Assembly (NCBI GenBank): GCA_030524745.1
Contig: JAUNGC010000011.1
Coordinates: 1 to 64,000, forward strand
Origin: Eubacteriales bacterium
GTDB taxonomy: Bacteria; Bacillota; Clostridia; Lachnospirales; Lachnospiraceae
Direction of reading: 5' to 3'
Length of the DNA: 64,000 nt
Shown: piece after piece, positions 42,071-51,129 of the stretch
Layout of the letters: the number at the start of each line of letters is the position of its first letter
Numbering within the stretch: position 1 is the stretch's first letter
The notes under the pieces: model-generated
What the model was told of the DNA's origin: nothing
Seen by the model: only the letters and a program-made list of their open reading frames with translations
Database searches by the model: none
Made by a program: the position numbers and the translations under genes

Positions 42071-43051
42071 GTGGTTAATATTTTGATTCTGAGCGCGGGG
42101 ACCCGCGATAAAGTGGTACAGTATTTCAAAAAAGAACTTGCCGGGCGGGGAAAAGTGATTGCGACGGACTGCAGCGCTCTTGCGCCCGCTATTTATGAAG
42201 CGGATGAATATGTGATCGTTCCGCGCATTACCGAACCCGGATATCTGGAAAAGATTCTTTCAATTTGTAAAGAAAAGCAGATTACGGGCGTGTTTTCCCT
42301 GATCGATCCGGAACTGAGCCTGCTTGCCCTGCACCGGGACGAATTTTTGGCAGTCGGCACGACGCCCATTATTTCCGGGACAGAGCAGGTGGAAACCTGT
42401 TTTGATAAGTACCGCATGTTTGAAAAACTGACGGAACTGGGAATTCCTACGGGAAAATGCTTTATGGATCAGGAGGCCTTTTTCGCGGCGGTGGAGAGCG
42501 GGCAGATGCGCTATCCCGTTTTCTTAAAGCCGGTATGCGGCAGCGCCAGCATCAATATCAATAAGGTGAGTTGCCGGGAAGAGGTTGAACTGTTATGTAA
42601 ACTCAATGACGATCTGATGATTCAGGAATATATGGACGGGCAGGAATACGGCGCGGACGTCTATATCGATCTGATCAGCAAAGAAGTCATTTCTATTTTT
42701 GTAAAAAAGAAAATTAAGATGAGGGCCGGAGAGACGGACAAGGCTGTTTCGGTCAGGGATGAAGAATTGTTCGGCCTTATTAAAGAGTTTGTGGAGAAGA
42801 TGGGCTTTTTGGGCATCATCGATATCGATATTTTCCGGATTGACGGCGTCTGGTACATTTCGGAGGTCAATCCGCGTTTCGGGGGTGGTTATCCCCACGC
42901 TTATGCCTGCGGCGTCAACGTGCCTGCCATGATCGTCAACAATCTGGAGGGCAGGGCGAATGCGCCTGCCATCGGAGCCTATAAGACCGGAATCGCCATG
43001 ATGAAATATAATGAAATCATGATAAAGGAAGAGATGGAAGGCTGTGAATGA
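42071..43051 (+). CDS. ATP-grasp ligase of the glycan locus
   Basis: 326 residues. N-terminal Rossmann-like pre-ATP-grasp domain (ILILSAGTRDKVVQYFK), then an ATP-grasp fold: YPVFLKPVCGSAS, MIQEYMDGQEYGADVYID, and metal-binding IIDIDIFRIDGVWYISEVNPRFGGGY. Such ligases join a carboxylate to an amine and may add an amino acid to a sugar amine or uronic acid here (inference). GTG start with GGAGG 6 nt before. The stop overlaps the next ATG. Confidence 0.8.
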   Translation: MVNILILSAGTRDKVVQYFKKELAGRGKVIATDCSALAPAIYEADEYVIVPRITEPGYLEKILSICKEKQITGVFSLIDPELSLLALHRDEFLAVGTTPIISGTEQVETCFDKYRMFEKLTELGIPTGKCFMDQEAFFAAVESGQMRYPVFLKPVCGSASININKVSCREEVELLCKLNDDLMIQEYMDGQEYGADVYIDLISKEVISIFVKKKIKMRAGETDKAVSVRDEELFGLIKEFVEKMGFLGIIDIDIFRIDGVWYISEVNPRFGGGYPHAYACGVNVPAMIVNNLEGRANAPAIGAYKTGIAMMKYNEIMIKEEMEGCE

Positions 43052-44187
43052 CCATGAGTAAGTCATTGAAGGATTCGAAACAGGCGATTCTGGTGCTGGG
43101 CAACAGCGATTCGGGTTTATATGATTTCCGCAAGGAAGTGCTGGGGGCGCTGATGGATCGGGGCTTTGCAGTTCATGTTTCCGTACCCGATACAGGATAT
43201 GTGGGAAAAATCCGGGCGCTGGGCTGCGTCTGTCATGATACGGTGATGGAACGGCGCGGCATGAATCCGTTAAAGGACCTGAAACTTTTTTCCTTTTACC
43301 TGCGTCTGATAAAAGAGATCAAACCTGCGGCGGTTTTTACTTATACGATCAAGCCCAATATTTACGGCGGCATGGCATGCAGGATGAAAAAAGTGCCGTA
43401 TCTGGTCAATATTACCGGACTCGGCACCACGCTGGAACACGAAGGCGTTTTACAGAGGATGATCGTGCTCCTGTACCGGACAAGTTTAAAAAAGGCCGGC
43501 TGTATCTTTTTCCAGAACAGGCAAAACCGGGATTTTATGCAGGAAAAGGGCTGCGTTGCGGAGGATGCGGCAACGAAAGTGATTTCCGGATCGGGCGTGA
43601 ACCTGAAGGAATATACGCCAAAGCCTTATCCGAAGGACAAACAGGTGCGGTTCGTTTCCGTCATGCGGATCATGAAGGACAAAGGAATCGGGGAACTGCT
43701 GGAGACGGCGGAAACGATTCACCGGGAATATCCGGATACGTTGTTTGAAATTCTGGGGGCCTATGAAGAAGAAAGCCGCAGCTTATATGAACCGCGGATA
43801 GAGGACTTGCAATCCCGGGGGATTGTGCGTTATTATGGATACCGGGATGATGTGCCGGACTTTTATGCGCATTGTCAGGCGGTGATCCATCCTTCCTGGC
43901 ATGAAGGCATGTCCAACGTGCTGCAGGAGGCGGCTGCCACAGGCCGTCCGGTGATCGCCGGCAATATAAGCGGCTGTAAGGAAATTTTTGAGGACGGCGT
44001 TTCCGGCATCGCCTTTTCGCCAAAGAACGCGGAGAGCCTCACGAACGCTGTCCGGGCGTTTCTCTCTTTATCCGATGAGGACCGCGCGTCCATGGGCCAA
44101 AAAGCGAGGGCGCATGTGGAAGCATATTTTGACCGGGAAAAAGTGGTGCAGGCTTATCTGGATACACTTTTTGAACTGATAAAATAA
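43048..44187 (+). CDS. GT4 glycosyltransferase, PglA/EpsD-like
   Basis: 379 residues, GT-B fold. KIRALGCVCHDTVMERRGMNPLKDLK, FTYTIKPNIYGGMACR and LVNITGLGTTLE are typical of PglA-type enzymes that add HexNAc to lipid-linked bacillosamine; nucleotide motif HPSWHEGMSNVLQEAAATGRPVI near 290. Fits as second sugar addition after the PglC-like step. Translationally coupled (ATGA) to the ATP-grasp gene. Confidence 0.85.
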   Translation: MTMSKSLKDSKQAILVLGNSDSGLYDFRKEVLGALMDRGFAVHVSVPDTGYVGKIRALGCVCHDTVMERRGMNPLKDLKLFSFYLRLIKEIKPAAVFTYTIKPNIYGGMACRMKKVPYLVNITGLGTTLEHEGVLQRMIVLLYRTSLKKAGCIFFQNRQNRDFMQEKGCVAEDAATKVISGSGVNLKEYTPKPYPKDKQVRFVSVMRIMKDKGIGELLETAETIHREYPDTLFEILGAYEEESRSLYEPRIEDLQSRGIVRYYGYRDDVPDFYAHCQAVIHPSWHEGMSNVLQEAAATGRPVIAGNISGCKEIFEDGVSGIAFSPKNAESLTNAVRAFLSLSDEDRASMGQKARAHVEAYFDREKVVQAYLDTLFELIK

Positions 44188-44240
44188 AGAGCAATATGAG
44201 GAAATAGCTGCCTGGCGCGGCGGAAACGGAGCACAATATT

Positions 44241-45557
44241 ATGGGATTATATGAAAAAATTCTGGCGGGCGAAGAAAAACTGTCCTTAGTCGGACTTGGC
44301 TATGTGGGCATGCCGATTGCGGTGGCTTTTGCCAGAAAGATCAAGGTAATCGGTTACGATCTGAACGAACAGAAGATTGAACTGTACAAATCCGGCGTGG
44401 ACCCTACGCTGGAGGTGGGCAACGAGACGATCAAAAATACGACGGTGGAATTCACCGCCGATGAGACAAAACTTCGGGAAGCGAAGTTCCACATTGTGGC
44501 GGTTCCTACGCCGGTCAATGACGATCACACTCCCGACCTGACTCCCGTGGAGGGCGCGAGCCGCATTCTGGGCCGCAACCTGACGAAGGGAAGCATTGTC
44601 GTGTTTGAGTCCACCGTTTATCCGGGCGTGACAGAAGACGTCTGCGTGCCGATTCTGGAAAAGGAATCCGGCTTAAAATGCGGCGTGGATTTCAAGATCG
44701 GTTATTCTCCGGAAAGAATCAATCCCGGCGATAAGGTGCACCGCCTGGAAACCATCGTGAAGATCGTTTCCGGCATGGATGAAGAAACGCTGGATACCGT
44801 TGCGAAGGTCTATGAACTGGTGGTGGAAGCGGGCGTTTACCGTGCGGAATCCATCAAAGTGGCGGAGGCTGCGAAGGTCATTGAGAACAGCCAGCGGGAT
44901 ATCAATATCGCATTTATGAACGAACTTTCCATCATTTTCAATAAGATGGGCATCGATACCAGAAGCGTACTGGAAGCGGCGGGGACGAAATGGAATTTCT
45001 TGAAGTTTTTCCCCGGTCTGGTGGGCGGACACTGCATCGGCGTGGATCCCTATTATCTGACCTATAAGGCGGAGCAGATGGGCTATCATTCTCAGGTCAT
45101 TCTTGCAGGCCGCCGGATCAATGACGACATGGGCAAATATGTGGCGGAAAATGTGGTGAAGAACCTGATTAAGGCCGATGTGGCGGTGAAGACCGCAAAA
45201 GTGGCGATTCTGGGCTTTACCTTCAAGGAGAACTGTCCGGATACGAGAAATACAAAGGTCATTGATATCGTGAAGGAACTGCGGGAATACGGCATCGATC
45301 CGGTGATCGTGGACGAAACGGCGGACCGGGATGAGGCGAGACGGCTCTATGGCGTGGAACTCTCCGACAGGAGCGCGATCGCGGATGTGGATGCGCTGAT
45401 CATTGCCGTAGCGCACAAGGAATTCTCAGGGCTTGACCGGGCGGCGATCGACGCCTGCTTTAATCCGTCCAATGAAAAGAAAGTGTTAGTCGATGTAAAA
45501 GGCATTCTGGACAGAAAGACCTATCTGAATGAGGATTACATTTACTGGAGATTATAA
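44241..45557 (+). CDS. UDP-N-acetylhexosamine 6-dehydrogenase (TviB/WbpO-like)
   Basis: 438 residues, UDP-glucose/GDP-mannose dehydrogenase family. NAD motif LVGLGYVGMPIAVAFA, VAVPTPV, FESTVYPG, the catalytic cysteine in LVGGHCIGVDPYYL near 265, and KVAILGFTFKENCPDTRNTK. Oxidises C6 to the uronic acid. With the WbpP/TviC-like epimerase at 48240 it most likely makes UDP-GalNAcA from UDP-GlcNAc; the exact sugar is inferred. Confidence 0.9.
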   Translation: MGLYEKILAGEEKLSLVGLGYVGMPIAVAFARKIKVIGYDLNEQKIELYKSGVDPTLEVGNETIKNTTVEFTADETKLREAKFHIVAVPTPVNDDHTPDLTPVEGASRILGRNLTKGSIVVFESTVYPGVTEDVCVPILEKESGLKCGVDFKIGYSPERINPGDKVHRLETIVKIVSGMDEETLDTVAKVYELVVEAGVYRAESIKVAEAAKVIENSQRDINIAFMNELSIIFNKMGIDTRSVLEAAGTKWNFLKFFPGLVGGHCIGVDPYYLTYKAEQMGYHSQVILAGRRINDDMGKYVAENVVKNLIKADVAVKTAKVAILGFTFKENCPDTRNTKVIDIVKELREYGIDPVIVDETADRDEARRLYGVELSDRSAIADVDALIIAVAHKEFSGLDRAAIDACFNPSNEKKVLVDVKGILDRKTYLNEDYIYWRL

Positions 45558-45569
45558 GCGGAGAAACCG

Positions 45570-46913
45570 ATGACTGAAAAGAAAAAGCGCGTTTCTCTCC
45601 TATATTTGGCCCCGGTCCTGTTTTTTGCGGGACTGTGGCTGATGGGAGAAACGGGTATTTATAATGACAGCAATCAATATATTGCCATGCATATCCACAG
45701 GGAACCGCTCTATCCGTTCTTCCTGTGGATTTTCCGCACTTTACTGGGAGAAGAAAATTATCTGGAAACAGTCCGCTTCCTGCAGAATGCGATCGCGGCC
45801 TTTTCCGTAATCTGGCTGACGGCGTGCCTGCGCAGATATTTTTCCCTGAAAAGTATCATGACGCTGCTTGTCTGCCTTGTGCAGCTTGCGCCCCATGTGA
45901 TTACACCGTTATTTTCGGCCAGCGGCCTGGTGCTGTCCAACGGCATTGTCAGCGAGGCGCTGGTTCTGCCCTTATTTTATCTGTTTACAGCCGAGTGCCT
46001 GAAAATGGTATTCGATAAAAGCAAAAAGGCGGCGGCATGGAGCCTGGTCCTTGCGCTGCTTCTGTCTCTGACGAGAGGACAGATGATGTTTGCCGTTTTG
46101 TTGTGGATGGTGATGGCGCTGGCGGCGCTGCTTGAAAAAAAACAGTGGAAAAAGACAGGAATTGTACTGCTTTGCGTCGTTCTGGCGTTTGGTTTAAGAA
46201 GTTTCCTCGTAAAAAGCTATAATCTGGCATTCAACGGCTATTTTATCAATAACACCTTCGGAGAAGTGGGAATGCTCGCCAATGTGCTGTATGCGGCGGA
46301 CCGCAGCGACGGAGAACGAATAGAAGATGAAATGGTGAGGGAGTATTTTTATCTCTCCTATGATCTGGCGCAGGAGCAGCAGGCCAATTATCAGTATGCG
46401 CCGGAGGGCTTTTTGAACCGCGCCGCCCATCTGGAACAGTATCACGACATGCTGAAATTTGATCTGATCGAAGAACCCTGGAGAGCGCGGCATGACAGCG
46501 AAGGATTTCTGGATTACATTCCGGAGAATGTGGAATCCGACCGGATGGCGGGAATTATCATAAAAAGTCTTCTTCCTGCCGTTTTTTGGCGCTGGTTCTA
46601 TGATTACATGGCTCTGTCGGTCTACGGGCTGATCCGTTCCGTTGCAGTGGTCCATCCTCTGCTTAACTGGTACGCGCTGTTTGTCTATATTTTTGTGATT
46701 CTGCTGGCGGTTTATACATTTTGGAAAGACAGAAATTCAAAGGCCGTCCGGGTAGCTGCGTTTGCCCTTCTGACGGTGGCGGCTAACGTCTACGCGACCT
46801 CCCTGATCATCATGTGCCTGTCCCGCTACATGATCTACGGCCTTCCGGTCTTTTACATCGCCGCCCTGCTTTTATTATATGAGAACAAAAAATCTTTCTG
46901 CAAAAAGATATGA
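45570..46913 (+). CDS. Polytopic membrane protein, GT-C-like, unknown
   Basis: 447 residues with about nine to ten helices. After helix 1 comes GIYNDSNQYIAMHIHREPLYPFFL, with acidic and histidine residues as in GT-C transferases. Codon use fits the locus. Starts 12 nt after the dehydrogenase with GGAG upstream. Followed by a terminator. Confidence 0.65.
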   Translation: MTEKKKRVSLLYLAPVLFFAGLWLMGETGIYNDSNQYIAMHIHREPLYPFFLWIFRTLLGEENYLETVRFLQNAIAAFSVIWLTACLRRYFSLKSIMTLLVCLVQLAPHVITPLFSASGLVLSNGIVSEALVLPLFYLFTAECLKMVFDKSKKAAAWSLVLALLLSLTRGQMMFAVLLWMVMALAALLEKKQWKKTGIVLLCVVLAFGLRSFLVKSYNLAFNGYFINNTFGEVGMLANVLYAADRSDGERIEDEMVREYFYLSYDLAQEQQANYQYAPEGFLNRAAHLEQYHDMLKFDLIEEPWRARHDSEGFLDYIPENVESDRMAGIIIKSLLPAVFWRWFYDYMALSVYGLIRSVAVVHPLLNWYALFVYIFVILLAVYTFWKDRNSKAVRVAAFALLTVAANVYATSLIIMCLSRYMIYGLPVFYIAALLLLYENKKSFCKKI

Positions 46914-46944
46914 GTTCGACGTGGGAAATTTTTTCGTAGAAACA

Positions 46945-47012
46945 GCCGCTGCGCCCAAGCCCAGGCGGCAGCCAGAGTCCCGGGCGCAGCGGCGTCCGCC
47001 CGCAATTTTTTT
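46945..47012 (+). terminator. Terminator after the GT-C-like gene
   Basis: Perfect 12-bp stem GCCGCTGCGCCC (46945-46956) with GGGCGCAGCGGC (46982-46993), then a T7 run ending at 47012 about 10 nt further. It marks the end of the 37.5-46.9 kb transcript. Confidence 0.7.
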
Positions 47013-47030
47013 AAGATTCTATGAAGTGAG

Positions 47031-47059
47031 TTGTCTTGAAAGAAAAAAAAGATTATACT
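47031..47059 (+). promoter_or_regulatory. Promoter of the SGNH lipoprotein gene
   Basis: TTGTCT (47031-47036), 17-bp spacer, TATACT (47054-47059). Confidence 0.55.
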
Positions 47060-47108
47060 GAGAGCAGTACAGGTAAAGGCCGTTTATGCGGCAGAATGAG
47101 AGGAAAAT

Positions 47109-48167
47109 ATGAAAAAGTTATCAAAACTGGCGTGCAGTCTGGGACTGACTGCTGTGGTTTTGGCCGGCACGATTTTAGCCGGCTGCGCGGAGACCACAAA
47201 TTATACGGAAGAAATTAAACAATATCAGGCGAAACTGGAAGAATTGGAGGCGGAGAACGCCGAACTGAGAGCGCAGTTGGGTATTGTGGAAACGGAAACA
47301 CCGGAGGAAACGGAACAGGAAACCGGCGCGCAGGAAACGGAAACGCAGGGGCAGGTAAGTGAGAACGATCAAACGCAGAACTCCGGAGAAGAGGCCGCCG
47401 CAGAGGATACGGAAGAGGATCTGGTCAGAATTCTCGTGCTGGGCGACAGTATCTGGGGAAATTACCGGGATGACACCGGCGTGGCGGCAAGAGTGGAGCA
47501 TTATATGGAACAACTCGGCCGTCCGGCGAAAGTATATAATGCGGCAATCGGCGGAACGAGAGCGACGATTGATCCGCAGGATAATGAATGGGAATACGGC
47601 CCCGCAAGCGAAAGTTCTCTGGGCAAGATGACTTCCATTCTGAGCGGGAATACGGATGTGGAACTTTTACAGGGAAAGGCAGCTTATGATGAAATGAAGG
47701 CTGCTCTGCAAGTGAAGGATCAGATTGATTATGTGATTATTGCATACGGAATGAATGATTTCCTTTCCCAGGTGCCGATCAACGATTCGGACCGTCCCTG
47801 GACAGGCTATGGAACTGCGTTGGTGAAAGGCGTAGGCGAAGTGGAGCGGGAATGTCCGAACGCGCAGATTATGATTGTAACGCCTACCTATGCGTCTTAT
47901 TTTTCCATTCCGGTACAGAATATGGGCGAGAAAGCGCTTTATAATTATGCAAGCGTAGCCTGCGATGTGGCGAAAGGGAAAAATACGCTTTGTGTGGATG
48001 CGTATAATAATATGGGAATTGACGCTTATAATGCCGATGAATATCTGGAAGACGGCGTGCATCTGAATGAAAAAGGCAGAGATCTTTACGCCCGCAACGT
48101 GGTATCCTGTCTGGTGGGCGGCGTAAAAGGCGTTGTTTCCGGCAATAACATTCTTGATTTCGACTGA
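47109..48167 (+). CDS. SGNH/GDSL hydrolase lipoprotein
   Basis: 352 residues. Signal peptide with lipobox LAGC at residues 24-27, so lipid-anchored outside. A coiled coil (about 33-62) and a Thr/Glu/Gln-rich linker (60-100) lead to the SGNH domain: VLGDSIWGNYRDD (catalytic Ser), YGMNDFLS (Asn block) and EDGVHLNEKG (Asp-x-x-His). Likely an esterase or acyltransferase on the cell-surface glycan. Its leader shares a hairpin-plus-ribosome-site segment with 24149-24177. Confidence 0.85.
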   Translation: MKKLSKLACSLGLTAVVLAGTILAGCAETTNYTEEIKQYQAKLEELEAENAELRAQLGIVETETPEETEQETGAQETETQGQVSENDQTQNSGEEAAAEDTEEDLVRILVLGDSIWGNYRDDTGVAARVEHYMEQLGRPAKVYNAAIGGTRATIDPQDNEWEYGPASESSLGKMTSILSGNTDVELLQGKAAYDEMKAALQVKDQIDYVIIAYGMNDFLSQVPINDSDRPWTGYGTALVKGVGEVERECPNAQIMIVTPTYASYFSIPVQNMGEKALYNYASVACDVAKGKNTLCVDAYNNMGIDAYNADEYLEDGVHLNEKGRDLYARNVVSCLVGGVKGVVSGNNILDFD

Positions 48168-48239
48168 TGAAAGGGAAAGAACAATAAAAGCGCGATAAGA
48201 AAGAGAGGAGGGGGCTGTTACAAAACGGCCTTTGGAAAA

Positions 48240-49214
48240 ATGGGATATAAAAATCTTGTATTTGACAAAGAAAGCGTATTTTTGGTGACGGGAGGAGCAG
48301 GATTTATCGGTTCCAATCTGTGCGAAGCGCTTCTGGAAATGGGATACAAAGTCCGCTGTCTCGATGATCTTTCCACCGGAAATCCGGCGCATGTGGAAAT
48401 GTTTGCGGACAATCCGAATTATACGTTCATCAAAGGGGATATCAAGGATTTTGATACCTGCTTAAAGGCCTGCGAAGGCGTGGATTATGTGCTCAATCAG
48501 GCGGCGTGGGGCAGCGTTCCCAGAAGCATTGAGATGCCCGTTTTCTATGCGCAGACCAATATCCTTGGAACCCTGAACATGATGGAGGCGGCAAGACAGT
48601 GTAAAGTAAAAAAATTCGTCTACGCTTCCAGTTCTTCCGTGTACGGAGATCATCCGGGACTTCCCAAAAAGGAGGGCGTGGAAGGAAATGTGCTTTCTCC
48701 CTATGCGCTGACGAAGAAAACGGATGAAGAATACGGCAAACTTTACAAATCCCTGTATGGGCTGGATACCTACGGTATGCGTTACTTCAACGTGTTTGGA
48801 CGCAGACAAAATCCGGAAGGCATGTATGCGGCGGTCATTCCGAAATTTTTAAAGCTGCTGCTTCACGATGAAGCGCCCGTAATCAACGGCGACGGAAAAC
48901 AGTCCAGGGATTTCACCTATATTGACAATGTCATCGAGGCGAATCTGAAGGCATGTCTGGCTCCCAGTGAAGCGGCGGGCAAGGCGTTCAATATCGGTTC
49001 CGGCGGAAGAGTTTTTCTGATCGATCTGTATCATACGCTCTGCGACGCGCTGGGGAAAAAAGTGGAGCCGGTTTTCGGACCTCCCAGAGCGGGCGATATC
49101 CGGGACTCCAATGCGGATATCACAAGGGCCAGAGAACTTTTGGGCTATGATCCCGAATACGATTTTGAGAAGGGGATTAAACTGGCGATTGACTGGTATA
49201 AAGAAAATCTGTAA
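48240..49214 (+). CDS. UDP-GlcNAc/GlcNAcA 4-epimerase (WbpP/TviC-like)
   Basis: 324 residues, extended SDR. VTGGAGFIGSNL, VLNQAAWGSVPRSI, SSSSVYGDHPGLPK, SPYALTKK (catalytic Y and K) and RYFNVFGRRQNPEGMYAAVIPK closely match WbpP and TviC. Interconverts GlcNAc and GalNAc configuration of UDP sugars; pairs with the dehydrogenase at 44241. The best ribosome site (GAGGAGG) is about 25 nt away, so the start relies on homology. Confidence 0.9.
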   Translation: MGYKNLVFDKESVFLVTGGAGFIGSNLCEALLEMGYKVRCLDDLSTGNPAHVEMFADNPNYTFIKGDIKDFDTCLKACEGVDYVLNQAAWGSVPRSIEMPVFYAQTNILGTLNMMEAARQCKVKKFVYASSSSVYGDHPGLPKKEGVEGNVLSPYALTKKTDEEYGKLYKSLYGLDTYGMRYFNVFGRRQNPEGMYAAVIPKFLKLLLHDEAPVINGDGKQSRDFTYIDNVIEANLKACLAPSEAAGKAFNIGSGGRVFLIDLYHTLCDALGKKVEPVFGPPRAGDIRDSNADITRARELLGYDPEYDFEKGIKLAIDWYKENL

Positions 49215-49269
49215 AATGGAGGCAAGATGGCGAACCGAAGCGTGAACTGTTTTGCGTCACATGGAGACT

Positions 49270-49305
49270 GCCGTCCTGTGCGCGTTTTTCGCAGGGCGGC
49301 TTTTT
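49270..49305 (+). terminator. Rho-independent terminator after the epimerase
   Basis: GCCGTCCTGTGCG pairs with CGCAGGGCGGC (one bulge), followed by T5. Confidence 0.7.
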
Positions 49306-49385
49306 GAATATGACGGGCGTTTATTTCCGGCCGGAAAAAATTTTGAAAAATCATGCCGCAGCGGATCGGGAAGGGAGAATAAATA

Positions 49386-50327
49386 ATGCATTACAAATTG
49401 GTGGTTTTCGGGGTGAAGGATACGTCCGCTGAGATTGTATCGTATATTCAGAATCATCTGTGCCCGGTGGATCTGGTGGTGACCATCCATCCGGAAGTAT
49501 TATCGAAAAATCAGGTTTCAGGTTATAAAGGCTTGTCCTATCTGACGGACGAGTATGGCATTGAAGTGTATGAGGCCCGCTCTTATGGATTAAAGGATGA
49601 AGCGACGGCCCGCTTTTTTGCGGAGAATACGTTTGATCTGGGAATTTCGATGGGATGGCAGCGTCTGATTCCGCCGTCCGTGTTGGATCGTTTTGAGACG
49701 GGGGTATTCGGCTTTCACGGCAACTGCGGCTATCTGCCCTTCGGCAGAGGACGCTCTCCACTGAACTGGTCCATCATCAAGGGAGACAGCCGTTTTATTT
49801 TAAACATGTTTCAGTATGATGAAAAAGCGGACAGCCCGAATGTGTTTGCCAATGAAATGTGCGCGATCACGCCCTATGATACGGTCCGCACAATGCAGTA
49901 TAAGAATATGATGGTGAGCAAGCGGCTGATTGCGAAGCTGATCGAAGCCCATCAGGAAGGAAAGGTCCGGGTGCGCCGGGAGTCCAGAGATTTTGACAGT
50001 TGGTACGAAAAGAGGACGGCGGCGGATGGTAAGATTGATTTCCATGACCGGACCCGGGATATTTACAATCTGGTGCGCGGTGTGACGAGGCCGTTTCCCG
50101 GGGCTTTCTGCTTTTGCGAGGGCAGCAGGGTGACGGTATGGAGCGCCCACCCTTTTGATGAAATGCTGGATTTTTCCATGTATGCGCCCGGAGAGATCAT
50201 GGATATTTTTGACGGCAGGCTCATCGTGCGCACGGTGGACGGTTCTCTGTTGATTGAGGAATATGAGTGCGAAAAGAAACTGACGGCGGGCATGGTGCTG
50301 ACCGGAGAAGAACCCGATATACGCTGA
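49386..50327 (+). CDS. Formyltransferase-family protein (sugar N-formyltransferase-like)
   Basis: 313 residues. Fmt/ArnA-type fold: FGFHGNCGYLPFGRGRSPLNWSII (about 107-130) matches the formyl-THF motif, and KADSPNVF keeps the conserved Asp. The Asn of the N-x-H pair is Gly here (G-F-H), so the usual Asn-His-Asp triad is incomplete. The locus makes 4-amino sugars, so N-formylation is the likely role, but activity needs testing. GAAGGGAG precedes the ATG. Confidence 0.75.
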   Translation: MHYKLVVFGVKDTSAEIVSYIQNHLCPVDLVVTIHPEVLSKNQVSGYKGLSYLTDEYGIEVYEARSYGLKDEATARFFAENTFDLGISMGWQRLIPPSVLDRFETGVFGFHGNCGYLPFGRGRSPLNWSIIKGDSRFILNMFQYDEKADSPNVFANEMCAITPYDTVRTMQYKNMMVSKRLIAKLIEAHQEGKVRVRRESRDFDSWYEKRTAADGKIDFHDRTRDIYNLVRGVTRPFPGAFCFCEGSRVTVWSAHPFDEMLDFSMYAPGEIMDIFDGRLIVRTVDGSLLIEEYECEKKLTAGMVLTGEEPDIR

Positions 50328-50376
50328 AGGCAGGGACGGCAGACAGAGGAAAAAGATTGGAAGGAGCGGTGCCGGA

Positions 50377-51129
50377 ATGAAGATTACGGTGAGAATGGAT
50401 GATATTACGCCGGATATGGACTGGAAAAGCTTTGACGCTTTCTGCGCGCTGTTTGAAAAATATGGAATCCGGCCGCTGCTGGGCATCGTTCCGGCAAACG
50501 CGGACCCGAAGCTTCAGATCGGCATGCCGGATCCGCTTTTTTATGAAAAAATGAAGTCGTTGCAGGCAAAGGGCTATGTGCTGGCCATGCACGGCTGTCA
50601 TCATGTTTATGCCACACAAAAAGGCGGCGTATTTCCCTTAAACGCGCAGTCGGAATTTGCGGGAAGACCGGAGGAGGAACAGAGAAAGCTGCTGACAAAG
50701 GGAAAGGCGCTGTTAGAGGAGCAGGGAATTCAGACCGGTATTTTTATGGCGCCAGGGCATACCTTTGACCGCACCACGGTAAAAATTTTGCGGGAACTGG
50801 GATTTTCTCATATTACGGACGGATTTGGAAAGGCGCCTTATGTGCGGGACGGGATGACGTATCTTCCGATTGCTTTTCTGCGCCGGTTATGTTTTTCCGA
50901 TAAGGAAGGAATCACGACGATTGTGATTCATGCCAATCACAGCACAAAACAGGAATTGGAAAATTATGAGGAAATGTTTCGCCAAAACCGGGAGCGGTTT
51001 GTGCCTTATGCCGCATTTCTGGAGCAAAAGGCGGTCAGACAGAGCGTACCGGCGCGGGCTTTGGAATATATGATGGCGCTTGGAAAGCAGTGGGCGGCAA
51101 GGGCAAAGCGCAGGATGGAGTGGATATGA
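50377..51129 (+). CDS. Polysaccharide deacetylase-like (DUF2334) protein
   Basis: 250 residues. NodB-like barrel: RMDDITPDMDW (metal Asp pair), AMHGCHHVY (H-x3-H-like metal motif), IFMAPGHTFDRTT and IVIHANHST. No signal peptide, so it may act on a cytoplasmic or membrane-bound intermediate. The stop overlaps the next start (ATGA). Confidence 0.75.
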   Translation: MKITVRMDDITPDMDWKSFDAFCALFEKYGIRPLLGIVPANADPKLQIGMPDPLFYEKMKSLQAKGYVLAMHGCHHVYATQKGGVFPLNAQSEFAGRPEEEQRKLLTKGKALLEEQGIQTGIFMAPGHTFDRTTVKILRELGFSHITDGFGKAPYVRDGMTYLPIAFLRRLCFSDKEGITTIVIHANHSTKQELENYEEMFRQNRERFVPYAAFLEQKAVRQSVPARALEYMMALGKQWAARAKRRMEWI

